Assembly (NCBI RefSeq): GCF_030540775.2
Contig: NZ_CP141266.1
Location: forward strand, 3,335,001 to 3,399,000
Source of the DNA: Flavivirga abyssicola
GTDB taxonomy: Bacteria; Bacteroidota; Bacteroidia; Flavobacteriales; Flavobacteriaceae
Reading direction: 5' to 3'
Length of the DNA: 64,000 nucleotides
The notes under the pieces are model-generated. The model made no database searches. It was not told where the DNA came from and was given only the letters and a program-made list of their open reading frames with translations. Each line of letters opens with the position of its first letter. The stretch's first letter is position 1. The translations under genes were made by a program, and so were the position numbers. Positions 53,335-63,186 of this stretch are shown here, in pieces.

Positions 53335-55665
53335 ATGAAAAGGATCCTCGTATTTTTCTTCGTATTAATTTTTCAATTAAGTTTTTCTCAAACTATAGAG
53401 ATTGGTCTTTTAACAGATAAAGATACACCTGAAGTTCAGCCGTTATTAGAGCAATTAAAAACTGAAATTAGAGCCGTTTTAGGTCAAGATAAAACAGTGA
53501 GCTTTCAAAAGGTACTTTCAAATAATTTTAGTTTAGAGAAAGCCAAAGAAAACTATAAGTCTTTGATTAATGGAAACGCAGATATTATTTTGGCTTTTGG
53601 AGTCATGGATAATATAGTTTTAAGCCAACAAGAAAATTATACTAAACCAGTCATTGTTTTTGGTTCGATTAATTCAGATTTTATAAATCTACCACCAGAA
53701 CGCAAAACATCAGAAATAAATAACATCACATATATCATAGCGCCTTTGTCTTACAAAAAGGACTTGGATGCTTTTAAAACAATTTACGATTATAAGAACG
53801 TCGGGGTTTTAATAGAGCAGTACATTATTGATGCACTTCCTCTAGAAACGATATTTGATCCATATTTCCAGAAGGACGGAAAAAAGTACCGTTTAATACC
53901 TTTATCTGAAGATGGTATTAGTGCATCAAAGTTGGAAGGTCTTGATGCAGTTTACTTAGCAGGTGGTTTTGAATTTGGTGATGCCCAATTTGACAAATTA
54001 ACTTCAGCTATTAATTCTAAAAAACTACCATCTTTTTCAGCAATTAGAGTAAAGGATGTTGAGCGAGGTATACTGGCAACTAATCAACCTCAAACAAATT
54101 TAAATCAGTTTTTTAGGCGTATTGCATTAAATGTTGAAGCAATTACAAATGGGACTAACGCCTCAGAACTACCCTTGTTGTTAGAGTATAAAAACAAGCT
54201 AACCATCAATTATAATACAGCTAAACAAATTGATTTTCCATTGCGTTATGCGATGTTGGGAACTGCAGATTTTATTGGAGGCGAATTAGAACCAAATACT
54301 GAAAACATGATGTCTATATTGGATATTATGAATGGTGTTCTTGATAAGAATTTAAGTCTATCTTCTAGTGAAAAGAGTGTCGAATTAAGCGGACAGGATA
54401 TTAAAACAGCTAAAAGTGGTTATTTGCCCAATGTATCTGCTGGTGTAAGTGGGGTTTATCTAGACCCTAGAGTTGCTGAGATTTCAAATGGCGCAAATCC
54501 AGAGTTCTCAACATCTGGGAATGTTGTTTTAGAACAATTAATCTATTCAGAAAGTGCTTCTGCCAATATCGATATTAGGAAAGAATTACAAAAAGCAGAA
54601 CAAGCCATTTATGATACAAACGAACTCGATGCTTTATTGAATGCTACTGTAGCTTATTTTAATGCCTTGATTTTAAAGACCAATACAAGTATTCAGAATC
54701 AAAACTTACAAGTTACTAAGCGTAATTTAGAAATAGCAGAACAAAACTTTGAAGCAGGTGAATCTGGGAAATCAGATGTGTTACGTTTCAGAAGTCAATT
54801 AGCTCAAAACATGCAAAGCCTTATAGAGGCTAGAAATCAATTGCAACAAGCATTTTTCACTATTAATCAATTAATGAATGTATCAATTAATAAAGACATT
54901 GATATTCTGGATGCTGAACTTTCCGAAGGTGTTTTTAAGAATTATAAATATGATGACTTTTACAAGATTCTAGACGATCCGAAATTACAACCTACTTTAA
55001 TTGAATTTTTGGTACAAGAAGCAAAAACGAACGCTCCTGAGTTAAAGAATATTGATTATAATTTAAATGTTACAAAACGAACCTATGACTTAAATGATTA
55101 TGGTCGTTTTATACCAACAGTTGCTTTACAAGGGCAATACAGTTTGGCAATTTCTCAGTCTGGAAAAGGTTCTACCATACCATCTGGAATTCCAACAGCA
55201 CCAGACGGCACTTATAATGTTGGATTAAATGTTTCGTTACCAATATTCAACCAGAACCAAAGAAATATTAATAGACAATCAGCTTTAATTCAAGAGGAAC
55301 AATTGGGTTATGAAAGACAAAATATTGAATTAAACATTGAGAAAAATGTGAATGATGTGGTGCTAGATTTGATTAATCAAATAGCAAACATCGAAATTTC
55401 TAAAGTATCGGAAGAAACAGCAAAAGAAAGTTTAGACCTCACGCAAAATGCTTATCAACAGGGCGCAGTTCCCATTATTCAGTTAATTGATGCGCAGACC
55501 AATTATTTGCAAGCGCAGTTAGCAAGGTCCACTGCTAACTATAACTATTTAATCACGTCTATGCAATTAGAACGCGCTATAGGGTACTTCTTTTTAACCC
55601 ATTCTGAAGATAACAATCAAGCATTTATTCAAAGAGCCAACCAATATATTTTAAATAAAAACTAA
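53335..55665 (+). CDS. TolC-family outer-membrane factor fused to an N-terminal substrate-binding-protein-like domain
   Basis: A 776-aa exported protein (signal peptide to SFSQ, residue 19). Residues about 20-300 resemble a type 1 periplasmic-binding domain of the ABC_sub_bind kind (IEIGLLTDKDTPEVQPLL, ADIILAFGVMDN, KPVIVFGSIN, GVLIEQYIID, LDAVYLAGGFEFG). Residues about 320-776 are a TolC-like outer-membrane efflux domain with long helices (ALLNATVAYFNALI, AEQNFEAGESGKSDVLRFRSQLAQ, AYQQGAVPIIQLIDAQTNYL). TolC proteins are usually about 450 aa, so the fusion is unusual. It starts a three-gene RND efflux operon, 6 bases before the adaptor gene. Confidence 0.85.
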   Translation: MKRILVFFFVLIFQLSFSQTIEIGLLTDKDTPEVQPLLEQLKTEIRAVLGQDKTVSFQKVLSNNFSLEKAKENYKSLINGNADIILAFGVMDNIVLSQQENYTKPVIVFGSINSDFINLPPERKTSEINNITYIIAPLSYKKDLDAFKTIYDYKNVGVLIEQYIIDALPLETIFDPYFQKDGKKYRLIPLSEDGISASKLEGLDAVYLAGGFEFGDAQFDKLTSAINSKKLPSFSAIRVKDVERGILATNQPQTNLNQFFRRIALNVEAITNGTNASELPLLLEYKNKLTINYNTAKQIDFPLRYAMLGTADFIGGELEPNTENMMSILDIMNGVLDKNLSLSSSEKSVELSGQDIKTAKSGYLPNVSAGVSGVYLDPRVAEISNGANPEFSTSGNVVLEQLIYSESASANIDIRKELQKAEQAIYDTNELDALLNATVAYFNALILKTNTSIQNQNLQVTKRNLEIAEQNFEAGESGKSDVLRFRSQLAQNMQSLIEARNQLQQAFFTINQLMNVSINKDIDILDAELSEGVFKNYKYDDFYKILDDPKLQPTLIEFLVQEAKTNAPELKNIDYNLNVTKRTYDLNDYGRFIPTVALQGQYSLAISQSGKGSTIPSGIPTAPDGTYNVGLNVSLPIFNQNQRNINRQSALIQEEQLGYERQNIELNIEKNVNDVVLDLINQIANIEISKVSEETAKESLDLTQNAYQQGAVPIIQLIDAQTNYLQAQLARSTANYNYLITSMQLERAIGYFFLTHSEDNNQAFIQRANQYILNKN

Positions 55666-55671
55666 CCCATT

Positions 55672-56760
55672 ATGAAATTACACATATACAAATTGTCAAT
55701 TTTAGCTTTAGTTATAAACCTTTCTTCCTGCAAGGATAAAGTAGAGGTTAAAGAAGAAGTATTGAGACCTGTTAAATATGAAGTTGTTGGAACTCCAAAT
55801 GTTCAAGGCACAAGAACATATAGCGGAACAGCAAAATCTAGTAACGCCATTGGATTAAGTTTTAGAAGTGGTGGAATCATCACTAAAGTAAACCATTGGA
55901 AAGGTGCACAGGTTAAAAAAGGAGCTATTATTGCAAGGTTGGATAATGTTGAGGCAAACTTAGCTTATGAGCAATCTGTTTCATCCTTAAATGCCGCTAA
56001 ATCTGCCATGAATACTGCTAAGTCGAGTTTAGATAGAATTAAGTCACTATATGAAAAAGGAAGTAATTCATTGAGTGACTATGAACAGGCAAAAAACTCC
56101 TATCAATCTGCTTTAGATCAATTTGAATCTGCAAAACGAAATAAAAGTATACAAGCTACGCAATTAAGTTATGGTATTATAAGAGCTCCAAAAGATGGTG
56201 TAATCGTTTGGACTGATGGCGCAGTTAATGAGCAAGTATCTGCAGGTCATCAATTTGCAGAATTAAATGCAGGTAAAGGTATGAAGGTTGAGGTTGGTTT
56301 ACCAGAAACAGTCATTAATAAGGTGAAAGTTGATATGCCTACCAAAATTAAATTTTCAGCTATTGAGGATAAGGTTTTTGAAGGTCGGGTTTTTGAAGTA
56401 TCACCAAGTATAGACCCTAATTCTTCAACTTATATTACAGCTATTGCAATAATTAATCCTATTCCAGAAATTAAATCGGGAATGGCAACTAATGTCATCT
56501 TTGATTTCACACAAAACGAAACTAATACAGATGACACATTGGTAGTGCCTGTTAAGGCTGTAGGAGAAGATGGTAAAGGTAATTTTGTGTTTATAGTAGA
56601 ATCAAGCGATGGGCTAACTGGAATTGTAAAAAAACAACAAATTGAAATTGGTGAATTAACACCATCTGGATTTGAAATAAAAAAAGGTTTAAATTCTGGA
56701 GATAAAATAGCTACTGCGGGCTTACAAACTTTATTAGACGGTCAAAAAGTAAGATTATAA
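55672..56760 (+). CDS. RND efflux periplasmic adaptor (MFP) lipoprotein
   Basis: A 362-aa membrane-fusion protein with lipobox NLSSC (Cys20). A lipoyl/biotinyl-like hybrid motif (SGGIITKVNHWKGAQVKKGAIIARLDN) is followed by an alpha-hairpin (residues about 95-155, LNAAKSAMNTAKSSLDRIK), the second lipoyl half (GIIRAPKDGVIVW), a beta-barrel domain and a C-terminal membrane-proximal domain. It bridges the RND pump and the TolC-like protein. Second gene of the operon, 19 bases before the pump. Confidence 0.93.
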   Translation: MKLHIYKLSILALVINLSSCKDKVEVKEEVLRPVKYEVVGTPNVQGTRTYSGTAKSSNAIGLSFRSGGIITKVNHWKGAQVKKGAIIARLDNVEANLAYEQSVSSLNAAKSAMNTAKSSLDRIKSLYEKGSNSLSDYEQAKNSYQSALDQFESAKRNKSIQATQLSYGIIRAPKDGVIVWTDGAVNEQVSAGHQFAELNAGKGMKVEVGLPETVINKVKVDMPTKIKFSAIEDKVFEGRVFEVSPSIDPNSSTYITAIAIINPIPEIKSGMATNVIFDFTQNETNTDDTLVVPVKAVGEDGKGNFVFIVESSDGLTGIVKKQQIEIGELTPSGFEIKKGLNSGDKIATAGLQTLLDGQKVRL

Positions 56761-56779
56761 TAACTAAAAAACTAACCTT

Positions 56780-59700
56780 ATGAATCTTACTGAATTTTCA
56801 ATAAATCGTAATCGTGTTGTATTAAGTATTCTGGCTGTGGTTATGGTCATGGGCATGTTATTTTACGCTTCACTTTCAAGAGATAGCATGCCCCCCTATA
56901 CTATACGAGTAGCATCTATTGTATCATCATTTCCTGGTGCAAGTCCAGAGCGTGTCGAAGAACTCGTTAGTGATAAAATTGAAAAAGTAGCACAGGAATT
57001 ACCTGAGTTAAAAGTGGTGAAAAGTACATCGCGTACTGGACTTTCAGTCGTTCAGGTTGAACTTAAAATGGAGGTGTCTCCAGAAGAATTACAACCTGTT
57101 TGGGATAGACTTCGCAGAAAGTTAAGTACAATTCAAGGATTACCAAGTAATGTGAGTCCTCAATTACAGGATGATGGCATTGGTGAAGTATTTGGTATTG
57201 CTGTTGGTTTAATTTCTGATGGTTATGACTATGCAGAAATGAAAGATTATGCAGATGACTTGAGAGATGATTTAATAAAGCTTGAAGATGCTGCTAAAGT
57301 TGAATTGAATGGTGCGCAGGAAGAACGTGTTTTTGTTGAGTTTGAAAACACCAAATTGAAAACCTATGGACTAACATCAAGCAGATTAAAAAATATTATA
57401 GGTAGCACTAATATACTTAGCTCTGGAGGAACTGTTAATGTTGAAGCAGAACGTATTATTTTGGAGCCCACAGGGAATTTCAATGATTTAAAGTCTATAC
57501 AGGAGATGTTAATCCCTGTTGGAGAAAACGGACAGGTTATTGCGCTAGAGGATATAACGACGGTTAAAAAAGGGTATATCAATCCGCCAAAACAAAAAGT
57601 GCGTATTAATGGAAAGGATGCCATTTCATTACATGTGTCTTTAAAAGAAGGTGCTAATATTATTAAGTTAGGTGAGGAAATTGATGTGTTACTACAAGAG
57701 TGGCAAGATAAATTACCAGTTGGTTTAGAAGTATCTCGTTTAGCATCAATTGACAAATACATCGATTTAAAAATTAGTGATTTTATTGGCAACCTATTAC
57801 AAGCTATTGCCATAGTATTAGCAGTTATGCTTTTCTTTTTAGGACTAAGAACAGGATTGGTAATTGCAAGTTTAATTCCAATAGTTACAATAACAACGTT
57901 GATGGTTATGGGATTAATCGATGTGGGGCTGAATCAAATTTCTCTAGCCGCTTTAATTATGGCTCTAGGAATGATGGTTGATAACGCTATTGTTGTAGCA
58001 GAATCAGTCATGGTAAAAATGGAAGCAGGTATTCCCGTTAAGAAAGCTGCAATCGATTCATGTTCAGAATTATTTACACCATTATTGATTTCAACATTAA
58101 CAACATCTGCGGCATTTTTAGCATTCTTTATGGCAGAATCTGTTATGGGTGATATTATGGGGCCCATTTTCGTGGTAATTACCATTGCGCTTTTATCGTC
58201 ATGGATTATCGCTTTAAGTATCATTACGCTATTCTGTGTCTTCTTCTTAAAAGTAAAGCCAAAAGAAACAGGGAAAGTAAGCTTCTTAGATAAATTAATT
58301 AATGGATTAAAACGCAAGTATAAAAATTTAATCTTACTAGCTTTAAACTGGAAAAAATCGGTTTTAGTGCTCATTGTTTTTATGTTCTTTTTATCCATTT
58401 TCGGATTTGGACTTTTAGGTTTTGTGTTTTTTCCAGATAGTGACCGTAATATGATAACGGTTGACATCAATTTACCAGAGAATACTAAAATTGAGAATAC
58501 AACATCTGTGGTTTTAGCACTTGAAGACTTTATGCAGAAAGAGCTGAAAGTGACAGATGATAAACCAAATGGTATTATAGATTGGTCAGCCTATATCGGT
58601 GAAGGACCTTCTGCTTACGATTTAGGTTATAATGCAGATGAGGCGAATTCAAATTACGCGCATATCTTAATTAACACCTCTTCGTTTTTGGTGAATAATG
58701 ATATGATTGAAAAATTAGATGCCTTTAGTTTTGAAAACTTCCCAAATGCTGATATTAAAGTTGGCTTGCTAGGCTCTGGTGGCGGTGGTACTCCTGTAGA
58801 AATTGAAGTATCAGGGGATAACCCAGATAAATTAGCAAGTATCTCCGAAGCCATTAAAGCGAAGTTGTTTACCATTTCTGGCACAAAAAATATTAAAGAC
58901 GATTGGGGGCCCAAAGGGAAAAAGTTTGTTATAGATATAGATCCTAATAAAGCACAAACGGCTGGTGTTACCAATCAAGATATTGCAACGTCTTTGCAAA
59001 CCGTTTTAGATGGATTTCAAGCAGGAGAATATCGAGAAGGTGATAAGTCTATTCCAATAATAATGAAGAGTAATCAAAGTAAACAGCAATCCTTATCTTC
59101 ATTAGAAAGCTTGAATATATATGCACAAAGTTCAGGAAAAAGTGTGCCTTTACTTCAAGTAGCATCTATAATTCCTCAATGGCAATATTCAAAAATAAAA
59201 CGTGTTGATTTAACAAGAACAATTAAAGTATCGAGCGAATTAACAACAACTGGTAATGCTTCTGAAGTAACTCAAACGATTATACCTTGGTTAGATGAAC
59301 AAAAAGAAGTTTGGGGTAAAGACTATACTTATGAATTAGGTGGAGATGCAAAAAGTTCAGCAGAAAACATGGGCGCTGTAGCAAAATATTTACCACTTTC
59401 AGCATTTATAATTGTTATGCTGCTAATCATTCAGTTTAATTCATTTAGAAAAATGATAATGATTGTTTGTACCATTCCGTTAGGAGTTATAGGTATGGTT
59501 TTAGGCTTATTATTATTTGGCGTACCATTCGGATTTATGGCGTTTTTGGGAGTTATTTCTCTTGCAGGTATCGTTATTAATAATGCGATAGTACTCGTGG
59601 ATAGAATTGAAATTGAAGAATCTGAATTAAAACGCAAACCACAAGATGCTATAATAGCAGCATGTTTACAGCGATTTAGACCCATTTTATTAGCAACCTT

Positions 59701-59890
59701 TACAACCGTTTTAGGTTTAGTGCCTTTATATTTAGGCGGTGGCGAAATGTGGGAGCCTATGGCAGTAACTATTATGATCGGTTTATTGTTTGGAACTGTG
59801 ATTACATTATTATTTATTCCTGCATTTTATAGTGTGATGTATAAAGTCAATTATAAAGGTTATGAATTTAATGATGACTTATTAGACTAA
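56780..59890 (+). CDS. RND (AcrB/HAE1-like) efflux transporter permease
   Basis: A 1036-aa inner-membrane pump with the typical twelve-helix, two-large-loop layout. The proton-relay helix reads LGMMVDNAIVVAESVM, with one Asp where AcrB has two. The C-terminal half has GVISLAGIVINNAIVLVDRIE and RPILLATFTTVLGLVPL. The N-terminal NRNRVVLSILAVVMVMGMLFY helix and DSMPPYTI segment are usual. Substrate cannot be told from sequence; drugs, bile-like compounds or metals are possible. Proton-driven. Confidence 0.95.
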   Translation: MNLTEFSINRNRVVLSILAVVMVMGMLFYASLSRDSMPPYTIRVASIVSSFPGASPERVEELVSDKIEKVAQELPELKVVKSTSRTGLSVVQVELKMEVSPEELQPVWDRLRRKLSTIQGLPSNVSPQLQDDGIGEVFGIAVGLISDGYDYAEMKDYADDLRDDLIKLEDAAKVELNGAQEERVFVEFENTKLKTYGLTSSRLKNIIGSTNILSSGGTVNVEAERIILEPTGNFNDLKSIQEMLIPVGENGQVIALEDITTVKKGYINPPKQKVRINGKDAISLHVSLKEGANIIKLGEEIDVLLQEWQDKLPVGLEVSRLASIDKYIDLKISDFIGNLLQAIAIVLAVMLFFLGLRTGLVIASLIPIVTITTLMVMGLIDVGLNQISLAALIMALGMMVDNAIVVAESVMVKMEAGIPVKKAAIDSCSELFTPLLISTLTTSAAFLAFFMAESVMGDIMGPIFVVITIALLSSWIIALSIITLFCVFFLKVKPKETGKVSFLDKLINGLKRKYKNLILLALNWKKSVLVLIVFMFFLSIFGFGLLGFVFFPDSDRNMITVDINLPENTKIENTTSVVLALEDFMQKELKVTDDKPNGIIDWSAYIGEGPSAYDLGYNADEANSNYAHILINTSSFLVNNDMIEKLDAFSFENFPNADIKVGLLGSGGGGTPVEIEVSGDNPDKLASISEAIKAKLFTISGTKNIKDDWGPKGKKFVIDIDPNKAQTAGVTNQDIATSLQTVLDGFQAGEYREGDKSIPIIMKSNQSKQQSLSSLESLNIYAQSSGKSVPLLQVASIIPQWQYSKIKRVDLTRTIKVSSELTTTGNASEVTQTIIPWLDEQKEVWGKDYTYELGGDAKSSAENMGAVAKYLPLSAFIIVMLLIIQFNSFRKMIMIVCTIPLGVIGMVLGLLLFGVPFGFMAFLGVISLAGIVINNAIVLVDRIEIEESELKRKPQDAIIAACLQRFRPILLATFTTVLGLVPLYLGGGEMWEPMAVTIMIGLLFGTVITLLFIPAFYSVMYKVNYKGYEFNDDLLD

Positions 59891-59902
59891 ATATTTCTTG
59901 TA

Positions 59903-60517
59903 ATGAAGAACTTTAGATTCGTTATTATTTTCTTGATTTTATTACCTAGTTGCTCTAGTGTTAAATTGTTGGATTATTGGAAGTCTTCAGATTTTGAAAA
60001 AACCTTAGATAATAGAATTTTAGTTATCGCTAAGAATTCAGATTTTGAAGTTAGAAAATCTTATGAAACGGCAATTGCTAGAAAATTAAGAAGTCATGGA
60101 ATGGACGTTATAGAGATGTGTGAGACATTTCCAAGTATTATTGAGAATGAAAATAGAACTCAGGAAGATGTTGATATGATTTTAAAAGCATTTGAAAAAG
60201 AAGGCGTGAACGGTATTGTTTTGATGTCATTGAAAAATACTATAGAGACGAAAAATAGTGATTATGATATAAGTAAAGATTATAATGAAAAATCTTCTTT
60301 TGAATTGATGAGTGATTCAGGGGCCAAGAATTTGCCTATTATGTCAGAACTAAAATCGACTACTTATGTTTTAGAAGCACTAACCTATGATCTTACTTTA
60401 AAAAATGACAACCAATTAGTAAATGTTTGTTTAATTGATGTTACAGATCCTAAATCTGGGTCAAAGATTCTTAAAAGTTTTTCTAAAATAGTAGGAGATC
60501 AATTTAAGAGTAAATAA
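59903..60517 (+). CDS. Paralogous lipoprotein A of unknown function
   Basis: A 204-aa lipoprotein (lipobox LLPSC, Cys17). The mature part starts SVKLLDYWKSSDF and has an alpha/beta look: ILVIAKNSDFEVRKSYETAI, then an acidic NENRTQEDVDMI helix, then GVNGIVLMSLKNT. The end TTYVLEALTYDL ... VTDPKSGSKILKSF is also conserved in the paralogue at 62503. The two flank a DUF2235 hydrolase and an ion channel. It follows the RND pump by 12 bases, so it may be in the efflux transcript. Family not recognised. Confidence 0.65.
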   Translation: MKNFRFVIIFLILLPSCSSVKLLDYWKSSDFEKTLDNRILVIAKNSDFEVRKSYETAIARKLRSHGMDVIEMCETFPSIIENENRTQEDVDMILKAFEKEGVNGIVLMSLKNTIETKNSDYDISKDYNEKSSFELMSDSGAKNLPIMSELKSTTYVLEALTYDLTLKNDNQLVNVCLIDVTDPKSGSKILKSFSKIVGDQFKSK

Positions 60518-60523
60518 AGTTTT

Positions 60524-61750
60524 ATGATAAAAAAGAGATTTAGATGTTTCCACGTTTCTTATACTATAATGGTTATATCATTTTTGTTTTTTGGATGTGG
60601 CGTTTCAAGTCCTGTTGTTTTTAATCCAGTAAAAAAAGATAATACGCCAATGAAACTAGCCATATTTATGGATGGAACCACGAATAATGAAAGGAGCTAT
60701 ACGAATGTATCTAAATTATATAATTTAACAACATTGCAAAATAATCCAAATATAAGCGCAGTATATCTTAGAGGTGTTGGTAACGGAGCTGACATTCTTG
60801 GTATTGTTACAGGGTCTGGTATTAAAAGGGAAGTGTGTAACGCGTATCTTTATTTAGCAGAGCATTATAAGCACCAAAGGCATGACGAAATTTATATTTT
60901 TGGTTTTAGCAGAGGCGCTTACGCTTCCAGAATTTTAGCAGGATTAATTTATGCAGCAGGTATTGTTGATGTTAAAGAGATACCTAAAAATAAGCGTTTA
61001 AAATTTATTAGAAAAATTTATGAAGCGCATAAAAGTGATAAGGATATAACAGCGCGAAGAGCATCTGTTTTAAAAGTGACAAAACAGCATATAAACCCAG
61101 AGGATTATAAAATTGAATTTATGGGGTTGTGGGATACTGTTGAAGCGCTCGGAATTCCTAAATATGAAGAAGAGTATTATACACCAAAAAATAAATATAT
61201 AGATCAATTATGTAATATAAAAAGAGTATCACATGCTTTATCTCTTAATGACAGTAGAAGTTCTATTTTTACTCCTGTACTTTTTACACATGGTGCTTTA
61301 GTGTCTTCATGCCCAGAAGTAAATCCAGAAAATATAGCAAATGAAGTTTGGTTTTTTGGAAACCATTCAGATGTTGGCGGAGGCGCAAGAAATACTTATA
61401 TAAGTGGAGTGTCTTTAAATTGGATGATTAGTGAACTTAAAAACTATAATTTATTACCTGCAAACACGAGTGTTTATGAAAACAGTTTAGATGTTACCAA
61501 TGATATTGGAAAAGGTATTTATAGATTGTTTCTTCCGAAGCGGGAAAGGAAATTATCGTCATTGGCCTCTACAAATGAATATAAAAAAGATAAACTAAAA
61601 ATACATAGATCTGTTTTAGAAAGGTTAAAAACCTCATTGAAGACCTATGAAATTAATTTAATAAAGTTATTTAGTGAGTGTTTTGATAAAAATGAAATAG
61701 GAGGTTATAATTATATAAAAAAATCGGATTGTTTTACTGTTATTGAATAA
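60524..61750 (+). CDS. DUF2235 alpha/beta-hydrolase lipoprotein
   Basis: A 408-aa protein with a lipoprotein-type signal (FLFFGC, Cys25). From residue 43 it matches the DUF2235 hydrolase pattern: KLAIFMDGTTNN, YLRGVGNGAD, the nucleophile elbow IFGFSRGAYASR (Ser129), a likely acid in MGLWDTVEALG, and the histidine in FGNHSDVGGGA. Relatives include Tle1-type phospholipase effectors of type VI secretion, but a lipid-anchored chromosomal form with channel and lipoprotein neighbours suggests an envelope esterase or lipase. Substrate unknown. It lies 6 bases after lipoprotein A and 5 before the channel gene. Confidence 0.8.
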   Translation: MIKKRFRCFHVSYTIMVISFLFFGCGVSSPVVFNPVKKDNTPMKLAIFMDGTTNNERSYTNVSKLYNLTTLQNNPNISAVYLRGVGNGADILGIVTGSGIKREVCNAYLYLAEHYKHQRHDEIYIFGFSRGAYASRILAGLIYAAGIVDVKEIPKNKRLKFIRKIYEAHKSDKDITARRASVLKVTKQHINPEDYKIEFMGLWDTVEALGIPKYEEEYYTPKNKYIDQLCNIKRVSHALSLNDSRSSIFTPVLFTHGALVSSCPEVNPENIANEVWFFGNHSDVGGGARNTYISGVSLNWMISELKNYNLLPANTSVYENSLDVTNDIGKGIYRLFLPKRERKLSSLASTNEYKKDKLKIHRSVLERLKTSLKTYEINLIKLFSECFDKNEIGGYNYIKKSDCFTVIE

Positions 61751-61755
61751 AAATT

Positions 61756-62409
61756 ATGTTGGAAAAACTATATCAATGTAGATTTCGGTTATTACTATTC
61801 GCTCAATTGTTCATTTTATTTGGAGCCTTATTGTTTACCTCAGATTGGTTTGAGAGTTATATCTCTCCAGTACTTTTTATTTTAAATCTATTTGCTGGGG
61901 TCGTTCTGTTCTCTGCTAACAAACGCAAAATGTGGAGCATCATCGTGTTATTATGTATTGCAATAATATGTTTTGGCGTGGACATTTCGAAAATAAAGTA
62001 TAAAGAACTATTTAGTGCATTACATCTAATGATCTTTTTTTTATTCTATTTACTGCTAACATTAGAAACTATAAAACAAGTATGGAATTCAAAAGAGGTA
62101 GACAAGCATGTTATTTTTGGACTAATTAGCGGGTATATTTCTCTTGGATTGATTGGGTTTTTTATATGTTTAAGTATAGAAATAGCATATCCAAATTCGT
62201 TTTCAGGTTTAATTGAGGGAATTTCAATGACTGAAAACTTAATGTACTACAGCTATATTACTTTACTAACCATTGGGTATGGAGATATTTTACCCATAAG
62301 TGCATTAGCGCACAAAGCAGCTATTTTAATTGGTTTAATGGGGCAAATATACTTAGTAGTAATTACAGCTATAGTAGTTGGGAAGTACATTAATCAATCA
62401 TCTGAGTAA
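61756..62409 (+). CDS. Ion channel family membrane protein (K+ selectivity filter)
   Basis: A 217-aa integral membrane protein with about six helices and a pore loop. The filter TIGYGD is at residues 172-177, preceded by MYYSYITLL and followed by an inner helix (AAILIGLMGQIYLVVITAIVVGKYI). There is no charged voltage-sensor helix or ligand-binding domain. It should conduct potassium across the inner membrane. Its place between a lipoprotein hydrolase and a second lipoprotein is unusual. Confidence 0.85.
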   Translation: MLEKLYQCRFRLLLFAQLFILFGALLFTSDWFESYISPVLFILNLFAGVVLFSANKRKMWSIIVLLCIAIICFGVDISKIKYKELFSALHLMIFFLFYLLLTLETIKQVWNSKEVDKHVIFGLISGYISLGLIGFFICLSIEIAYPNSFSGLIEGISMTENLMYYSYITLLTIGYGDILPISALAHKAAILIGLMGQIYLVVITAIVVGKYINQSSE

Positions 62410-62502
62410 GGCTTAAAAGATTAATGAAAATGTGATTTCTAACGATTAATAAATTTCGAAATAGATGTATCTTGCAATAAAATAACCTTTAATTTTAAAG
62501 AT

Positions 62503-63183
62503 TTGAAAGAAATAAAAAAAGTAGCCCTATTATTAGTTTTAGTGATGTTCGTAACTAATTGTGCTTCAGTAAAACTTGCAGATTCATGGAATTCTGAAAA
62601 CTTCGATACCACTAAAACTAGAAAAATTTTAGTTGTAGCAAGAGATAATGATATGGGTATAAGAAGCTCTTATGAAAAAGCTATGGTTTTAAAATTAAAA
62701 GAAAAAGGTGTCGACGCCATTGCTGCATTTGAACTATTTCCTGATTTAAAAGAAAAGAATAATAGAAGTCAAGAAGAAATTGATGCTTTAGTTAGAAATT
62801 TCAAATCTAAAGGTATTAATGCAATTATGTTAACTGCTTTAAAAGACACAAAAATTGAAGAATCTCTGCCTCAAAACAATTCCAATAATTATATATCCAC
62901 AGCTAATATTGGTAAATATGGGATTAGTTTTACCGATTATTATAATATGCATTCTATAGAGTATATAAGCAGAGGCCTAAAGCCTGTATATAATGATAAT
63001 CAAGATTTAAGAACTCAACTATCCTCAACTACTTATATTCTTGAAGCTGTTGTTTATGATTTAGCTTTGGCAAAAAAGGAACAATTAGTGGGTGTATTCG
63101 AAATAGAAGCAACCGATCCTTCATCAGGAAAAAAAGTATTAAATAAATTCACAACATTAATTTCAAAACAATTTAAACAATAA
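62503..63183 (+). CDS. Paralogous lipoprotein B of unknown function, TTG start
   Basis: A 226-aa lipoprotein related along its length to the one at 59903: SVKLADSWNSENF, ILVVARDNDMGIRSSYEKAM, NNRSQEEIDALV and TTYILEAVVYDL ... ATDPSSGKKVLNKF are the shared blocks. It has a longer central insert (residues about 120-170). The signal peptide with lipobox FVTNC (Cys20) is complete only if translation starts at the TTG at 62503. The first in-frame ATG (62545) is too close to the lipobox. A 93-base gap precedes it. Confidence 0.65.
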   Translation: MKEIKKVALLLVLVMFVTNCASVKLADSWNSENFDTTKTRKILVVARDNDMGIRSSYEKAMVLKLKEKGVDAIAAFELFPDLKEKNNRSQEEIDALVRNFKSKGINAIMLTALKDTKIEESLPQNNSNNYISTANIGKYGISFTDYYNMHSIEYISRGLKPVYNDNQDLRTQLSSTTYILEAVVYDLALAKKEQLVGVFEIEATDPSSGKKVLNKFTTLISKQFKQ

Positions 63184-63186
63184 ATC

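Noticed and set aside
57364-58974. Long antisense frames opposite the RND pump gene
   Set aside because: They lie wholly within a well-supported coding gene and have no family features.
60524-61750. A type VI secretion phospholipase effector
   Set aside because: The protein has a lipoprotein signal and no VgrG, PAAR or immunity neighbours, so an envelope enzyme fits better.
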